Below are positions 10,062 through 20,081 of a DNA stretch of 64,000 nucleotides, piece after piece. How positions within the stretch are numbered: the first letter of the stretch is position 1; each line of letters opens with the position of its first letter. Made by a program: the position numbers and the translations under genes. Source of the stretch: Trypanosoma brucei gambiense DAL972 (taxonomy: Eukaryota > Euglenozoa > Kinetoplastea > Trypanosomatida > Trypanosomatidae); the NCBI RefSeq assembly GCF_000210295.1, contig NC_026742.1, positions 1,426,001 to 1,490,000 on the forward strand. The letters run 5' to 3'. A model generated the notes under the pieces. The model had not been told where the DNA came from. It ran no database searches and was given only the letters and a program-made list of their open reading frames with translations.

Positions 10062-12039
10062 AAAACCAGCAGTACGAGCAAAGGGAGAAGCACAAAAAAT
10101 GAAAAGACGTATTAGGAAACTAAGAATCAGAAGTGGACTCTTAAAATAGACATGCAAAAGCGAGGATCCCCCCAAGCACGGGGTCGGTGGGTTAACAGCA
10201 ATAAAATAATAGCTCATTATATCATTAACTAAACCCTCGTGCAACATCAGAGTACCAGTCTCGGCGCTATTTCATTACGAAAGAAAAGCGCAAAAAGCTA
10301 TAACAGTGATTCGAAAGAATGGAAAGCCCCTCGGAGGCACTAATCTTCGCGGGTCTTGATCAGCGTTACATCCGAAATAACATAACTTCCTTTCCGCATT
10401 TCCCATATTCACACCTCAAATCGGCGAAATAAACTGCAAGTACCGAGAGATAGTATCGGCAGTAAAATTGTTGGAATTGCATGATATTATGGACCACATA
10501 CGACCCTCAGTCAACACGTCTTCCGGAACAATGGTAGACATAACAGAAAAAAGGAACGAAAATCACCAAAAAAGCAACTTGAACCACTAACCCATCCTCA
10601 GAGGCACTATCGAACGTGTACTGGAATAAAACGATCACAACTCCATCGACAAGGTGAATAAAAATATGAAACCAGAACAAAAATGGAAAGATATCACATG
10701 TGAATGTCCTTTTGTTTTCAAAAAAAAAAAGAAAAAAAGAAAAACGCGTGGCCCCCGTCCTCCGCACACAGGTGTCGGCTGGGGACCACTTACGCAAAAA
10801 AAAAGGTTAGATTTAACATAATTCTAGATTCAAAGGACACCTGAAAGACCGTCCGTTTACGTTTGCTGCCTTTCCACACACACATATAGACAGCTGAAAC
10901 ATCTGCAAAGTGACAGTAGCACCTAGCTAACCGCAGCAACGGCATCTGCAGTCGGTCCAAGTGCTCTCCCGGACTACTCCACACAACCCCCCATAGTAGG
11001 TCTATACACCCTCTTCCCTAAAACTAAATATCTTGACAATTAAAGAACTACCACCTGACTTCCCACACACCCCTGAGTATTCGGTGCCTGAGATCCCCCA
11101 ACCTCTGCCTATAACCTTACGACCCGTTTGGGCGGCAACTGTTGCCGGCACCTTTGCGTGGTTAGCAAAAAAAAAAATCATTTAAAATCATCCTTATCAT
11201 TTTTCTTGTGAGCAACGACGTCGAAAGTATCAACAATACGAAAGGTATCTGTATTTTCTTCGCGCATGCTGCTTCTCTTCACCCGCCCCGACGACTCCAG
11301 TCCCTATCTGAACCGTTCGTTCACGCTTCTGTTCTGTCGAGGACAACTTTCATTTGTATATAGTACATGTACTTGGGTACCTGAGCTCTGTAAACCCCTC
11401 GCTATTATGCGGCGAGGTGCTCATGTTATCGACAGCATGGCAACGGCACGGCTTTTCAGTTGTGCGAGAGGATCTTGCAACGAGGCGGGAATTACCTTTT
11501 ACCCCAGTCGTTCCACGGTGGCCCCGTAGGCATTCAGTATTCTTTACACTGGCACTCCCATTTTCCACATCTTCCCCATCGTACGGCAACAATCTAAAAC
11601 TGAACGTTGTCTTTCCCGGAGTATGGGAAACCTAGGTCAGCGCCGCATAGGCATCCAAATCTCCGACCGCTACGTCACCACTGCACCCTACTTTTTTTTC
11701 TTTTTTACAGCTGAAGACGCAGTGCTTCAGCGTCGGTGGTCATCTACAGTGCTCGATATTATCCCGGGACCCTGCTCTGGGCACTTGTCTCTGGCACACC
11801 CTTCTGGCAGACACTCGCCACACACCTTCCCACATATCGAACCGGGTTACACCCATTCGAGCGGTCAAAACGCCACACCGACACTACATGAGTGCCCTCC
11901 GGAATACCTTGCATCATTGTCTCGCAAGCACGCCCCTGTTCCTGCTCTGACTGCCACACTTGGCTCAGAAATGACCTCTCACAAAGAAGAACATTTGGGT
12001 TAGAGCCTCAGGCCCTTGTTTCGTGGTCATCCTCCCTAA

Positions 12040-12049
12040 CCCCCCCCCC
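12040..12049. repeat. C10 tract followed by A-tract (G10 on the minus strand)
   Basis: Ten consecutive C, then about twelve A, inside the strand-switch region. The G-rich strand is the strand transcribed leftwards. Confidence 0.9.
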
Positions 12050-12689
12050 AAAAAAAAAAAGCCATACACATGCGCTATCACTTCGGATGATTCATCGTCG
12101 CTTTTTCTTTGCGGTTTCAACTTCCCTGTCATCACTAATCCGGGGTATGCGTTTGGATCCCGGGGGACCAGATTCTACATCCCACATCCTTCCCAGCAGG
12201 CCATCCTTCGTACCTCCCTCTTCTCCACGTCTTGACGAATCCCCGTATCCGACTTCTCCCTTAACTGTTCAGGTATCGCCTGGATCACTGGACCTCTGAA
12301 ACGGGACTCTGCGGACGGGGTACCGACAAGCTCCCGACGTGCATAATCCACTCTGAGGCATTTTTCTAGCTTAATTAATTGCCTCCATTTGGTCTCCCCT
12401 GGGCCTCTTCACCACGTAGCCCACTGCCGCCCATTTTGCAGGGCAGTATCACGTTGCGCGCTAATGCATCACTGGGCACCTTTGACCATCCACAGGAAGC
12501 TGTATGTGTTGCCCTGGAAGTCCCTTCAGCACGGATATAAATGAGGTTTTTCTCGACCCCCTTTTTGCAGCGCACCATCTCCATTAAGTTCCCTCAGCGC
12601 TCCCACCGGTACCCGTTGACTTCACCCAAAGTATTTCAGCGTACCATTGCGGAGCCAAGCGGCAAACCTCTCTTCCAAAGTTGTCACCC

Positions 12690-14040
12690 CCTTCCACTTA
12701 AGCGCAGGACGTGTGTGTTCGAAGGCTTTTCCTCAGCGCGCAGTGGGCCCTTCCCCCCGTCAAAGCAGACATATCCGCCACCGCCACTTCCCCGTCCCCC
12801 TTGTGCCGGAGCAGCTGCGTCACGCTGTCGGCACCGCGTGTGCGACAGGTTCGCGGCGGAGAGTCCCCCTTTCCGGTCATTTCATTGAGCTCAATCTCGA
12901 AGTGACCGGAAACAAGCCGTGCCGACGTGCACGCAGGTCTGTTGATGAATTGCTCCTGGCAACTTGTGCGGTGTACGTGGCAAATTATGCGCACACCGGC
13001 GCTGCACCAGAGGCTTGGAATGAGGGACACGGAGTCAACGAACGTCATAAACCCAACTTCCTCTCTTGCTCCCCACCTTTTTTTTTCGGAGGTTCTCCGA
13101 ACGTCACTTCCGTCGCGACGTTCTCTCCTTGTTAACCGCACCCTAGCCTGCGAGCCCCTTTAAATGACCAGGTCCGTTCCTCATCCTCGTCAAATATGAT
13201 GGCCCCAGCCCAAATAGTCATGACCAACGTGGTTGAGTCAACGGCGTGGATCTGATGGCGCGCTGTGGGACGCCTTCTAACCCTCATTATCGTTTAAACC
13301 TCATTTTCTCCTTCCGGCACGCCCTCCTTTATTTTACCCGGGGGAAGCCTGCTTTCGCAATCTTTCAACTAGTAGCGGTGCTTTTGCCCCAACGGAGAAA
13401 ATTTGACCCCTAGAAGCTGCTTTACCAACCCTCTGCAGCGCCCAACTCCATATGAGCAGATTGACCACGTGGTAAAGTTTTCCGGTGGTCCTGCTGCGTT
13501 CTGCGGTTCCGGCCACCAATATAATTTAGTATTCCATTACGCTCTTTCAAACCTCCTTCAACAACGGGTGATCCTGCCTCTTTCAGCACATCGCCCCCGT
13601 TCACGCTCAATGGAACGTGCACTACGGTACTTACTGCCTGAGATTATGGTCTCCCGGGAGGTGTTTGGTTTCTCTCTGAAACAAATAAAAGACAGGAGTG
13701 AATTCTGCGGCACACCCATGACCATGGTGCTTCGATATGAAGTGTCCTTCACTTTTCTTCCATGGCTTCACTCCAGTAAGAAAACCGTTTTTAACTTCAC
13801 CAGCATTTCTGTTGTTGCTGAAGACGCCCTTTGCATACACATTGCGGATCCATCGATATATTTTTTTTTTTAGTGTAAAACCCTGCAGATTCGGTTTTTC
13901 ATTCTCTTCTTTTTTTCCCCAAGCACCACTGGGGTCTACGGGGTTAGTGCCGCTGCACCAAACAATGTGTGTTCCCTCTTCCTGGCACAGGTCCCTCCAT
14001 AGTAGCCCTACTCCCGGTATGCAGAACAGCAAAATCATTC
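12690..14040 (-). mobile_element. Candidate degenerate ingi-type non-LTR retroelement remnant
   Basis: Minus-strand translations show, in the order expected for a non-LTR reverse transcriptase: IYRWIRN (13861-13841), GVPQNSLLSFICF starting at 13716, and LLGVKFSPLGQKH starting at 13416. A GVRIICHVHRTSC piece near 12997-12960 could be an RNase H remnant. GVPQ and LLGVKF are in the same frame, 100 codons apart, close to ingi/L1Tc spacing. Stops and frame changes intervene. The whole distinctive block (about 11.26-16.12 kb) has the length of an ingi element, so the true limits may be wider. T. brucei is known to carry degenerate ingi-related elements (DIREs), often in strand-switch regions. Motif matches are short and could be chance. 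Confidence 0.38.
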
Positions 14041-16404
14041 CTAGAGACCGCCTTTTTCACTCCATGATATCAGCATTCAAACGCACAATCGTTATATCGA
14101 CCCTGAAGAAACAGTTTCTGATACCGGGTGGTTTGCTCCGTAGCTTTTGTAACCACGCAGTTGTCAAAAGCGAGCAAAACACGGTTCAACATCAAATATT
14201 GAGGCATATCACATGCTGCTGTGACACTTTCCAACGTGGTGCTGTCAACTCCGACTCTCACCGCCTTGTTGCGTGGAAAGCTTCCAACGGGTCGCACAAT
14301 ACTGTCACAGTCCGCTGGGTGGAAGCGTGCGAGTATGGTCTGCGAAAGTTATGACGACGGAAACTAAGGTTTTTTCTTCGCTTTGAATTCCCAGGAGTTG
14401 AGCTACCCATCTGATTTGGAATAGTGTGGGCGGAATCCTGCCGGGCGTCTCTGTGATTTCTCTTTGCAAGCACTCGGAACCATCTCAAAGACACGCATAC
14501 TGTCACCATGCTAAGCGTGCAGGCTTGCGTTACGGGAAAAGATGGCGGCGTGCTGATGTCAGGCTTGGTCCTTACTCTGTGCACTATCGTGGTGCCATGC
14601 TTCCTCTTTCTCGGCGGTTTTCCGTCCTATGGCCAGGGGAGAGGATAAACGGCTTCAGCAAACATAGCGGACTGTTATCCCTTGGTTTCTTCAACTGTTT
14701 GCAGTGAGATTTTTTTTTGACTGCTATGGACCTGCTTAGAAACGTCCACACCTCAGTTATGCGTTCAACCGGCTGAAACGCCTCGGTAGTTTCATCCCTG
14801 GAAGTCGGCACCCTGATCAGTGGTGCGTCGGGGTGCTTTGTCCACCGCGCTTGATGCGTCTCTGCACGAGTTTCGGTTGACCGTGGCTGCGCCAGCGGAC
14901 GGCCGCCCACCACCAGACCTGCACATGACAGTGGTTATGAGTTGTAAACGGATGCTGCATAGTCGACGCTACTCCTCTCCGCGTTTGACAGTTGGGAGTC
15001 GTAGTTGCCCCTTGGGGCAACGACTCTAACACGTATGGTCCATATGCTAAAACGGCTAAGGCCATCCTTTTTGTTACCCTCCAGGGGCTTTCCGATGACG
15101 TGGGTTGCGGTCGGTACATTTCTTCACCATACCAACAAAACCAACCCCTACCCTCTACGGAGAACCGTTTCGCCAGTACTACGCAAAGGTATTTTTCGCC
15201 TGACTGAAACTCTGGCTGTTTTATAAGGCTGTTTCTCTATGTCGGGTATCGGCTTTTTTTTTCATCGTCGAGGTTTCGCTCTCTTCAGCAGAAGTAACTT
15301 TCTCGAACCCAGGTCCAGCGTTGCTATCTCCGTCTCGGGGCTGGGGCGGCGGCTTTAGACGGTATTCGGCAGTGTTTGGCTGTCCGGTTTGCGTCCAACG
15401 CCCCATCATGGCACCACCACATCCTTGTTGCACTTCGGGCTTTGGCGGTTCCCATTCCTTCACCAACATGTCGGTCCACCGTTGTCCTGCTTCCAGGACT
15501 CCCCGGAAACACGGGAGCCCAAGACGCAGTGGGGTGGCTGCCGGACCGCACACTTCCTCGAGGTTTTCGACCTCTCTGTGCTTCCATTCAGACTCCTGTA
15601 GAGGTAGGCTGGTGTGGCAGTGAGGTGAACGTCGAGGGTGAACGTGGGGTGCTGTGGTTACTCCTCCAATCGATCCTAATCTCGTTGCCCCCCTCGGGCT
15701 TCCGGTCCCACTGCACTCCGACCGACTCGTTCACCGCCGTCACCACTCACGCTGAAGTGGACCGGAACGGTCCGCGCTTGACAACCGGAAGTAACTTTTC
15801 TACCTTTTCCGGCACGCCCGAGCACCTTGTGCGGGGAGCGGCAGGTCGCCGCACCCCGTAGAGAATTTTCGCTGTGGACAGTGCGTCGCCACCTGACGAG
15901 CCGGCCGTTGGCGGGGCCTATTGGTGCTGCCCGCAGCGTAGTCGGGGGTGCCTCCTCTCCTCCTCGCTGGAGTTCAGTGGCGGGTCACGCCTTTGGTTCC
16001 CTCGCCGATGTCGTGGATGCTTTGCCTTTAACGATTTCGAAGGCGGGGTTAAGACGAAGGTGCTGCTCATACCGCAGGCCTCGGTGTTACGTTTCATGTG
16101 GGGCGGCACTGTGACCATGTAGCCTTTACTTTGCAAAATTTACTGTGTGCATCGCGGGCATGGGTGCTAGATGCACCTCGGTGGGTTGCATATGCACGGC
16201 ACTGAGTCTATTTGGCATCTGATGCGTCGGCAATGCACCTTTCGACGTTTTAAAGGGGTTCTGACTGTGCACTTATGTGTTGAAATCAGGATGTGAACAT
16301 TTTGGTACAGGGCACGTTCGCAGGTAGCGCCTTTCCATCCCTTTTGCTTCACAGTTCATATTTTACCACTTCAAAATTCTGTTTTTTCATTGTTTCCTTG
16401 ATCT

Positions 16405-16406
16405 AG
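16405..16406 (+). promoter_or_regulatory. Probable trans-splice acceptor AG, first plus-strand gene
   Basis: A T-rich tract (16370-16402) ends in CTAG. The next ATG at 16447 starts the long frame, giving a 5' UTR of about 40 bases. Confidence 0.6.
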
Positions 16407-16446
16407 TGTAAAGTGTTTTAAGCAGGGGCTCGACCGCCGTTATCTC

Positions 16447-17517
16447 ATGGCGTCGCGTTTGGCTGCTTTTCAACCGGACATCATCGAGTTCTTTCTAGCG
16501 AATAAAGCATCTTTGCAAACACTTCGGAAGGAATGGCGTGCAGTGGAAAAGGGCTTTGTTGGCTACTTCAAGGATTTCAGGGATACTCTAAAGGAACTGA
16601 GGGGCAAAGAGCAGGCCGATAAACAAGAAGGCAAAAAAGAAGAGCTTTCATCTGGTTCGCGTGCTGTCAATCAGTTTTATGAGTCGGAAGAACTGGCGAA
16701 AAGAATGAAGTGGAAAAGGATAACATGGGATGAGGAAGCAGATTATAACGGCTTTGCGAGACGGCTTCTCGACAATGACGACCTAATTAAAAGTGTACCT
16801 GCGTTCTCGTTTTTGGCAATCCACGTGGCGAAGGATTCCTCTTGCGCCGATTTTGTTCGCTTCCCTCCTCGGGAGCAGCGCTTTGAGTCGGGAACGCTGA
16901 CAAACTGGGTTCTCAGCGAAAGGACTCCGGCCACAGTCGAACGTTATAAGCCAAGCAAGGTAAGGAGTATGCGAAGCCCCTTCGAGGTAGATTGGACTGC
17001 CGGCGAGGCGAGGGTTGTCGATACAACTTCTATACAAGAGGTCTTGGTGTTTTTGCAAACTGTTGCTCCAAGACTTCAAGCCCTACAGGTGCGTATGGAA
17101 GAGCAACAGAATCAAATTGCCAAAGACATTCCGAAACTGAAGCTTCGCGTCGGTGCGGAAATAAGGTACAATAAGCATGATACAACTGCGTGGGACGACC
17201 CCAACAGGTGTGCGGATCCCGATTATGTGACCCCAGACGATGTTCAGCAGTTCGTTGAGGGAATGATGAAGTCCGCCTTGCTTTACCGTTGGTTTCTCAA
17301 GGATCAGCGTGTGCGCATTATGCCCCCCGGGCGCCCGTACTTACTGAATCCAGAGAGAAAGGAAGTGCAAATCCCCGCGAATTTTGCCGCCTATAACTGG
17401 TGGGGGGCACATGCCAGATTCCAAAAAGTGGAGGCGTTCATACTGTTCACGATCAATATGTGGTGGCTTTGGTTCACACTGGCTATTGTTATCGTTGGGG
17501 ATGTGGAGATTCTGTAA
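16447..17517 (+). CDS. Conserved hypothetical protein with C-terminal membrane anchor
   Basis: 356 residues, ATG at 16447, the first gene of the plus-strand block. The N-terminal third is charged and helical. A coiled-coil-like stretch lies around 200-225 (VAPRLQALQVRMEEQQNQIA). One strongly hydrophobic segment sits at about 328-350 (AFILFTINMWWLWFTLAIVIVG), just before a short acidic tail. This gives a single C-terminal anchor with a large soluble N-terminal domain. I recognise no family. Many trypanosome proteins of this shape are mitochondrial, but no presequence is obvious, so location is open. The last membrane helix could insert in the outer mitochondrial membrane or ER as a tail anchor. 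Confidence 0.75.
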   Translation: MASRLAAFQPDIIEFFLANKASLQTLRKEWRAVEKGFVGYFKDFRDTLKELRGKEQADKQEGKKEELSSGSRAVNQFYESEELAKRMKWKRITWDEEADYNGFARRLLDNDDLIKSVPAFSFLAIHVAKDSSCADFVRFPPREQRFESGTLTNWVLSERTPATVERYKPSKVRSMRSPFEVDWTAGEARVVDTTSIQEVLVFLQTVAPRLQALQVRMEEQQNQIAKDIPKLKLRVGAEIRYNKHDTTAWDDPNRCADPDYVTPDDVQQFVEGMMKSALLYRWFLKDQRVRIMPPGRPYLLNPERKEVQIPANFAAYNWWGAHARFQKVEAFILFTINMWWLWFTLAIVIVGDVEIL

Positions 17518-17744
17518 CTGATTTTGTGGGCGTTTGTTTTACAGAGATAACTAGCATGCCGTCTCCCGAGTGTCATATCACTTGTAAGATAGGCGGAGGC
17601 ATTGGTATGCTAATATCGTGGGTGAATTTATGCGATGTTAAACTTCCTTCTGATCGTCATGGGGCTCTATTTTTCTTCACTTTTTCTTTTGCGCTATTTC
17701 TAACATTCCTTCATCGCTATTTTCTTTCTGATTCTCATTCTGTC

Positions 17745-17746
17745 AG
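17745..17746 (+). promoter_or_regulatory. Probable trans-splice acceptor AG
   Basis: A long pyrimidine tract (17670-17742) ends in TGTCAG, 39 bases before the EF-hand gene ATG. Confidence 0.65.
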
Positions 17747-17784
17747 GATCGTCGGTTGTTGGAAATCCTCCTTTAAGTCACAAA

Positions 17785-18210
17785 ATGTCACGAGCATCTA
17801 TAATGAAGGAAGCCTTTGAGCTCCTTCAAAGGGATGGGAAAATCCCAAAGGCTTCCATTCCAACTGCTCTTCGGGCTGCCGGCATGAACCCAAGTGAGGA
17901 GAAGTTAAAAGAAATCATGGCGACCGCCGTTGATATCGACATGGCAGGATATGAGTCTCTTGTAACTGAACATTACGATAAGACGGATACAGTGGAAGCT
18001 GTGAAGGAAGCATTTCGCGTTTTTGACAAGGACCACAATGGAACAGTTTCGGTGGCTGAGTTCCGCCACATCATGACAACTATGGGCGAGAAATACACGG
18101 AGGAAGAATTTTGCGACTTGATTCAGGGTTTCGACGCCAACGGGGTAATACCCTACGAAAAATTTGTGGAAAAAATGCTTGCACCCTTTACAGAGCATGA
18201 GAGTGCGTAG
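17785..18210 (+). CDS. Calmodulin-like EF-hand protein with one intact calcium loop
   Basis: 141 residues, ATG at 17785. It has the length and two-lobe layout of calmodulin, centrin or a myosin light chain. The third loop (DKDHNGTVSVAE, 81-92) is a canonical EF-hand. The fourth (DANGVIPYEKF, from 117) is two residues shorter than a standard loop. The two N-terminal loops are degenerate (for example LQRDGKIPKASI). It should therefore bind at most one calcium ion, as many essential-light-chain-like proteins do. It may be a light chain or IQ-motif partner of a motor or cytoskeletal protein. A functional link to the SFI1-like protein downstream (39820-41592) is only speculation. There is no lipidation signal (MSRAS start). 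Confidence 0.85.
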   Translation: MSRASIMKEAFELLQRDGKIPKASIPTALRAAGMNPSEEKLKEIMATAVDIDMAGYESLVTEHYDKTDTVEAVKEAFRVFDKDHNGTVSVAEFRHIMTTMGEKYTEEEFCDLIQGFDANGVIPYEKFVEKMLAPFTEHESA

Positions 18211-18273
18211 TTAACTCGAAGGTGCACAACGCTATGTAGTCCTCTCCATATGAACACCCGCCCCCTTCGTTTT

Positions 18274-18285
18274 GGGGGGGGGGGG
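18274..18285 (+). repeat. G12 tract
   Basis: Twelve consecutive G on the plus strand, in the 3' flank of the EF-hand gene and near the start of the rightward transcription unit. Confidence 0.9.
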
Positions 18286-18438
18286 AAATCCGTAGACAAC
18301 TCTGTGAATATGTTTGGTTATAAAGAATTAAGAATCGTGTTGTTTATGTTCGTTTTGGTACCACCTCACATGTTTTCCCCGTATAGAAAATGACGCTTCT
18401 GTTTGTTCTGCTACTTCTTTTGGTGCCAGGAAAGGGTA

Positions 18439-19773
18439 ATGGTAAAGGTGAACGTTATCAGCCGCTCTGATTTGGAGTGGACCAAGGATCGGAACGGTGA
18501 AGTTCCGAGGGTAAATCGTAATTTTGACAGCAAATACAATCCCATGGCGAAGCAGGTGGAGTTCACGCGTGCAATCAGGGCAGCAAAACTCGATCGTATG
18601 TTTGCGAAACCATTTTTCGGTGCTCTTAGCGGCCACCAGGATACAATTCAGTCGATTGCTGTGGATTTTACCAATTTGTCTACTGTCGTTAGCGGGTCTG
18701 TCGACGGCGGTATGATTGTTTGGGATGCTTTCACGAAGAGACCCAAAGTGATTGTGGATGCCCACCGACACTCAATCGACGGACTTGTGATATCTCCTGA
18801 TGGGGTGGCATGTTTTAGCGCTTCCCGGGACAAGGTGGTTAAGATGTGGGACCTTGATTTTTCTTCGGATAGCTCCAAAGTAGAACCCCTGGCGGAGTAC
18901 CTTGGGGAGTTTCCGTTTTCTTCAATTGATCATCACTACCAGAAATCACAGTTTGTCACATCGTCCGATGTGGTGCATGTATGGGACGTCAACAGAACAC
19001 AACCTCTTCAACGGTTTTCGTGGGGGGATGACACGGTTTCGTGCTGTCGCATTAATAAAGTAGAGACGAATCTGGTTGCATGTTGTATGTCCGATCGAGG
19101 TGTGTTTATATATGACATCAGAACCCAGGCGGCCCACTCCAAGGTTGTTTTGGAGATGTGTTGCACGAGTTTAGCATGGAACCCGATGGATCCGAACACT
19201 TTCGTCACAGGAAGTGACGACCGGAATTGTTACCTATTTGATATGAGGATACCGGGACGCCCAAAGAATGTTTTCCAGGGGCACATTGCCGGTGTGACGT
19301 CTGTTGACTTCTGTCCCACAGGGAAAAAGTTCGCAGCGGGATCACTTGATTTTACGCTTCGTATTTGGGATATTCACCAGACAACCAAATCGAACTCTAT
19401 TGAAATGTTTCACACGAAGCGCATGGCGAAAGTATTTTCGGTTAAATGGTCCCCGGATAGCAGATATTTATACAGTGGAAGCGAGGATGCTATCCTTCGC
19501 ATTTGGAAGGCAGACGCAAGCAAGCCCATCCGACCTTTGCGAGGACCGGAGAAGAACACGTTTAACTATATGCGTTCATTAAAGGATAAATATTCTGGGT
19601 TTGTAGAAGTGAGAAGGATTACTAACCAACGGAATACACCTAAAGCCATCCGCAGTGCCCAGAGGCGTAGTAAGAAGGCTGAGAAGAGAGAAATGGTGAA
19701 GGAGGCATCACGAAGAAAGTCTGATGACATAAAGCCTTTGGCAAAGCGCAAGGTTTATCAGTATCTGAAGTAG
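18439..19773 (+). CDS. SOF1: SOF1/DCAF13, WD40 ribosome-biogenesis factor
   Basis: 444 residues from the ATG at 18439 (MVKVNVISRSD). The frame upstream has only a TTG and passes through a likely acceptor (GCCAG, about 18429). The N-terminus has the SOF1 signature around VPRVNRNFDSKYNPM. It continues into RAIRAAKLDRMFAKPF and then WD repeats beginning GALSGHQDTIQSIAVD. At least five W-D/W-K blades are visible (GGMIVWD, VVKMWDLD, VVHVWDVN, FTLRIWDIH, AILRIWKAD). The C-terminal Sof1-like domain is present (SLKDKYSGFVEVRRI and NTPKAIRSAQ) with a basic tail. SOF1 works with U3 snoRNP in 18S rRNA processing in the nucleolus. Length is standard. Confidence 0.95.
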   Translation: MVKVNVISRSDLEWTKDRNGEVPRVNRNFDSKYNPMAKQVEFTRAIRAAKLDRMFAKPFFGALSGHQDTIQSIAVDFTNLSTVVSGSVDGGMIVWDAFTKRPKVIVDAHRHSIDGLVISPDGVACFSASRDKVVKMWDLDFSSDSSKVEPLAEYLGEFPFSSIDHHYQKSQFVTSSDVVHVWDVNRTQPLQRFSWGDDTVSCCRINKVETNLVACCMSDRGVFIYDIRTQAAHSKVVLEMCCTSLAWNPMDPNTFVTGSDDRNCYLFDMRIPGRPKNVFQGHIAGVTSVDFCPTGKKFAAGSLDFTLRIWDIHQTTKSNSIEMFHTKRMAKVFSVKWSPDSRYLYSGSEDAILRIWKADASKPIRPLRGPEKNTFNYMRSLKDKYSGFVEVRRITNQRNTPKAIRSAQRRSKKAEKREMVKEASRRKSDDIKPLAKRKVYQYLK

Positions 19774-20081
19774 GGATCTCGTCCGTAAGCGCGTCAGTTG
19801 CCTGTTAAAATGTTGCGATATGTTAGTACGTATGAAAGAAGTAACTATAGGTTTGTGTATAAGCGGAAAAAAAAATGTAAGCCCCATTCTGAGTTAAATA
19901 ACCAATGGAAACGCGGTTTAGTCGATAACTTCATTAACCATTACACCTACCTGACATTTGCTGTTACGTGTTTGCTCTTCCTACCTAGCTGAATTATCCC
20001 TGTATTCGTTCACCTTGTTTTTTTTTACGAACTTTAAGATCCACCAAAGCACGGTAAGCGCATTTTCGTCTTGTATAAGGG
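19774..20081. other. Intergenic; NDK7 splice acceptor
   Basis: A T-rich tract followed by AG at 20037-20038 lies 43 bases before the NDK7 ATG. Nothing else seen. Confidence 0.5.

Larger units (their letters stand above)
10062..16404. promoter_or_regulatory. Divergent strand-switch region, probable Pol II transcription start region
   Basis: All genes to the left are on the minus strand and all to the right are on the plus strand. About 6.3 kb without a convincing gene separates them. In T. brucei, divergent switches of this kind are where Pol II transcription starts in both directions, marked by H2A.Z/H2B.V, H4K10ac and often G-tracts. By eye, 10.3-11.2 kb is A-rich, 11.26-16.12 kb is richer in C and GC with many short open frames in all six readings, and 16.14-16.40 kb is T-rich. 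The short open frames lack recognisable domains and overlap each other on both strands. No promoter sequence motif can be named. Confidence 0.75.

Noticed and set aside
12023..12075. C-run/A-run as an ingi poly(A) end
   Set aside because: It lies within, not at the edge of, the odd-composition block, and the A-run is on the plus strand while the retroelement motifs are on the minus strand.
11266..16352. Many overlapping short open frames (60-205 codons) in the strand-switch region
   Set aside because: They overlap on both strands, have no domains, no consistent codon use and no ordered splice signals. High GC makes chance open frames common here.
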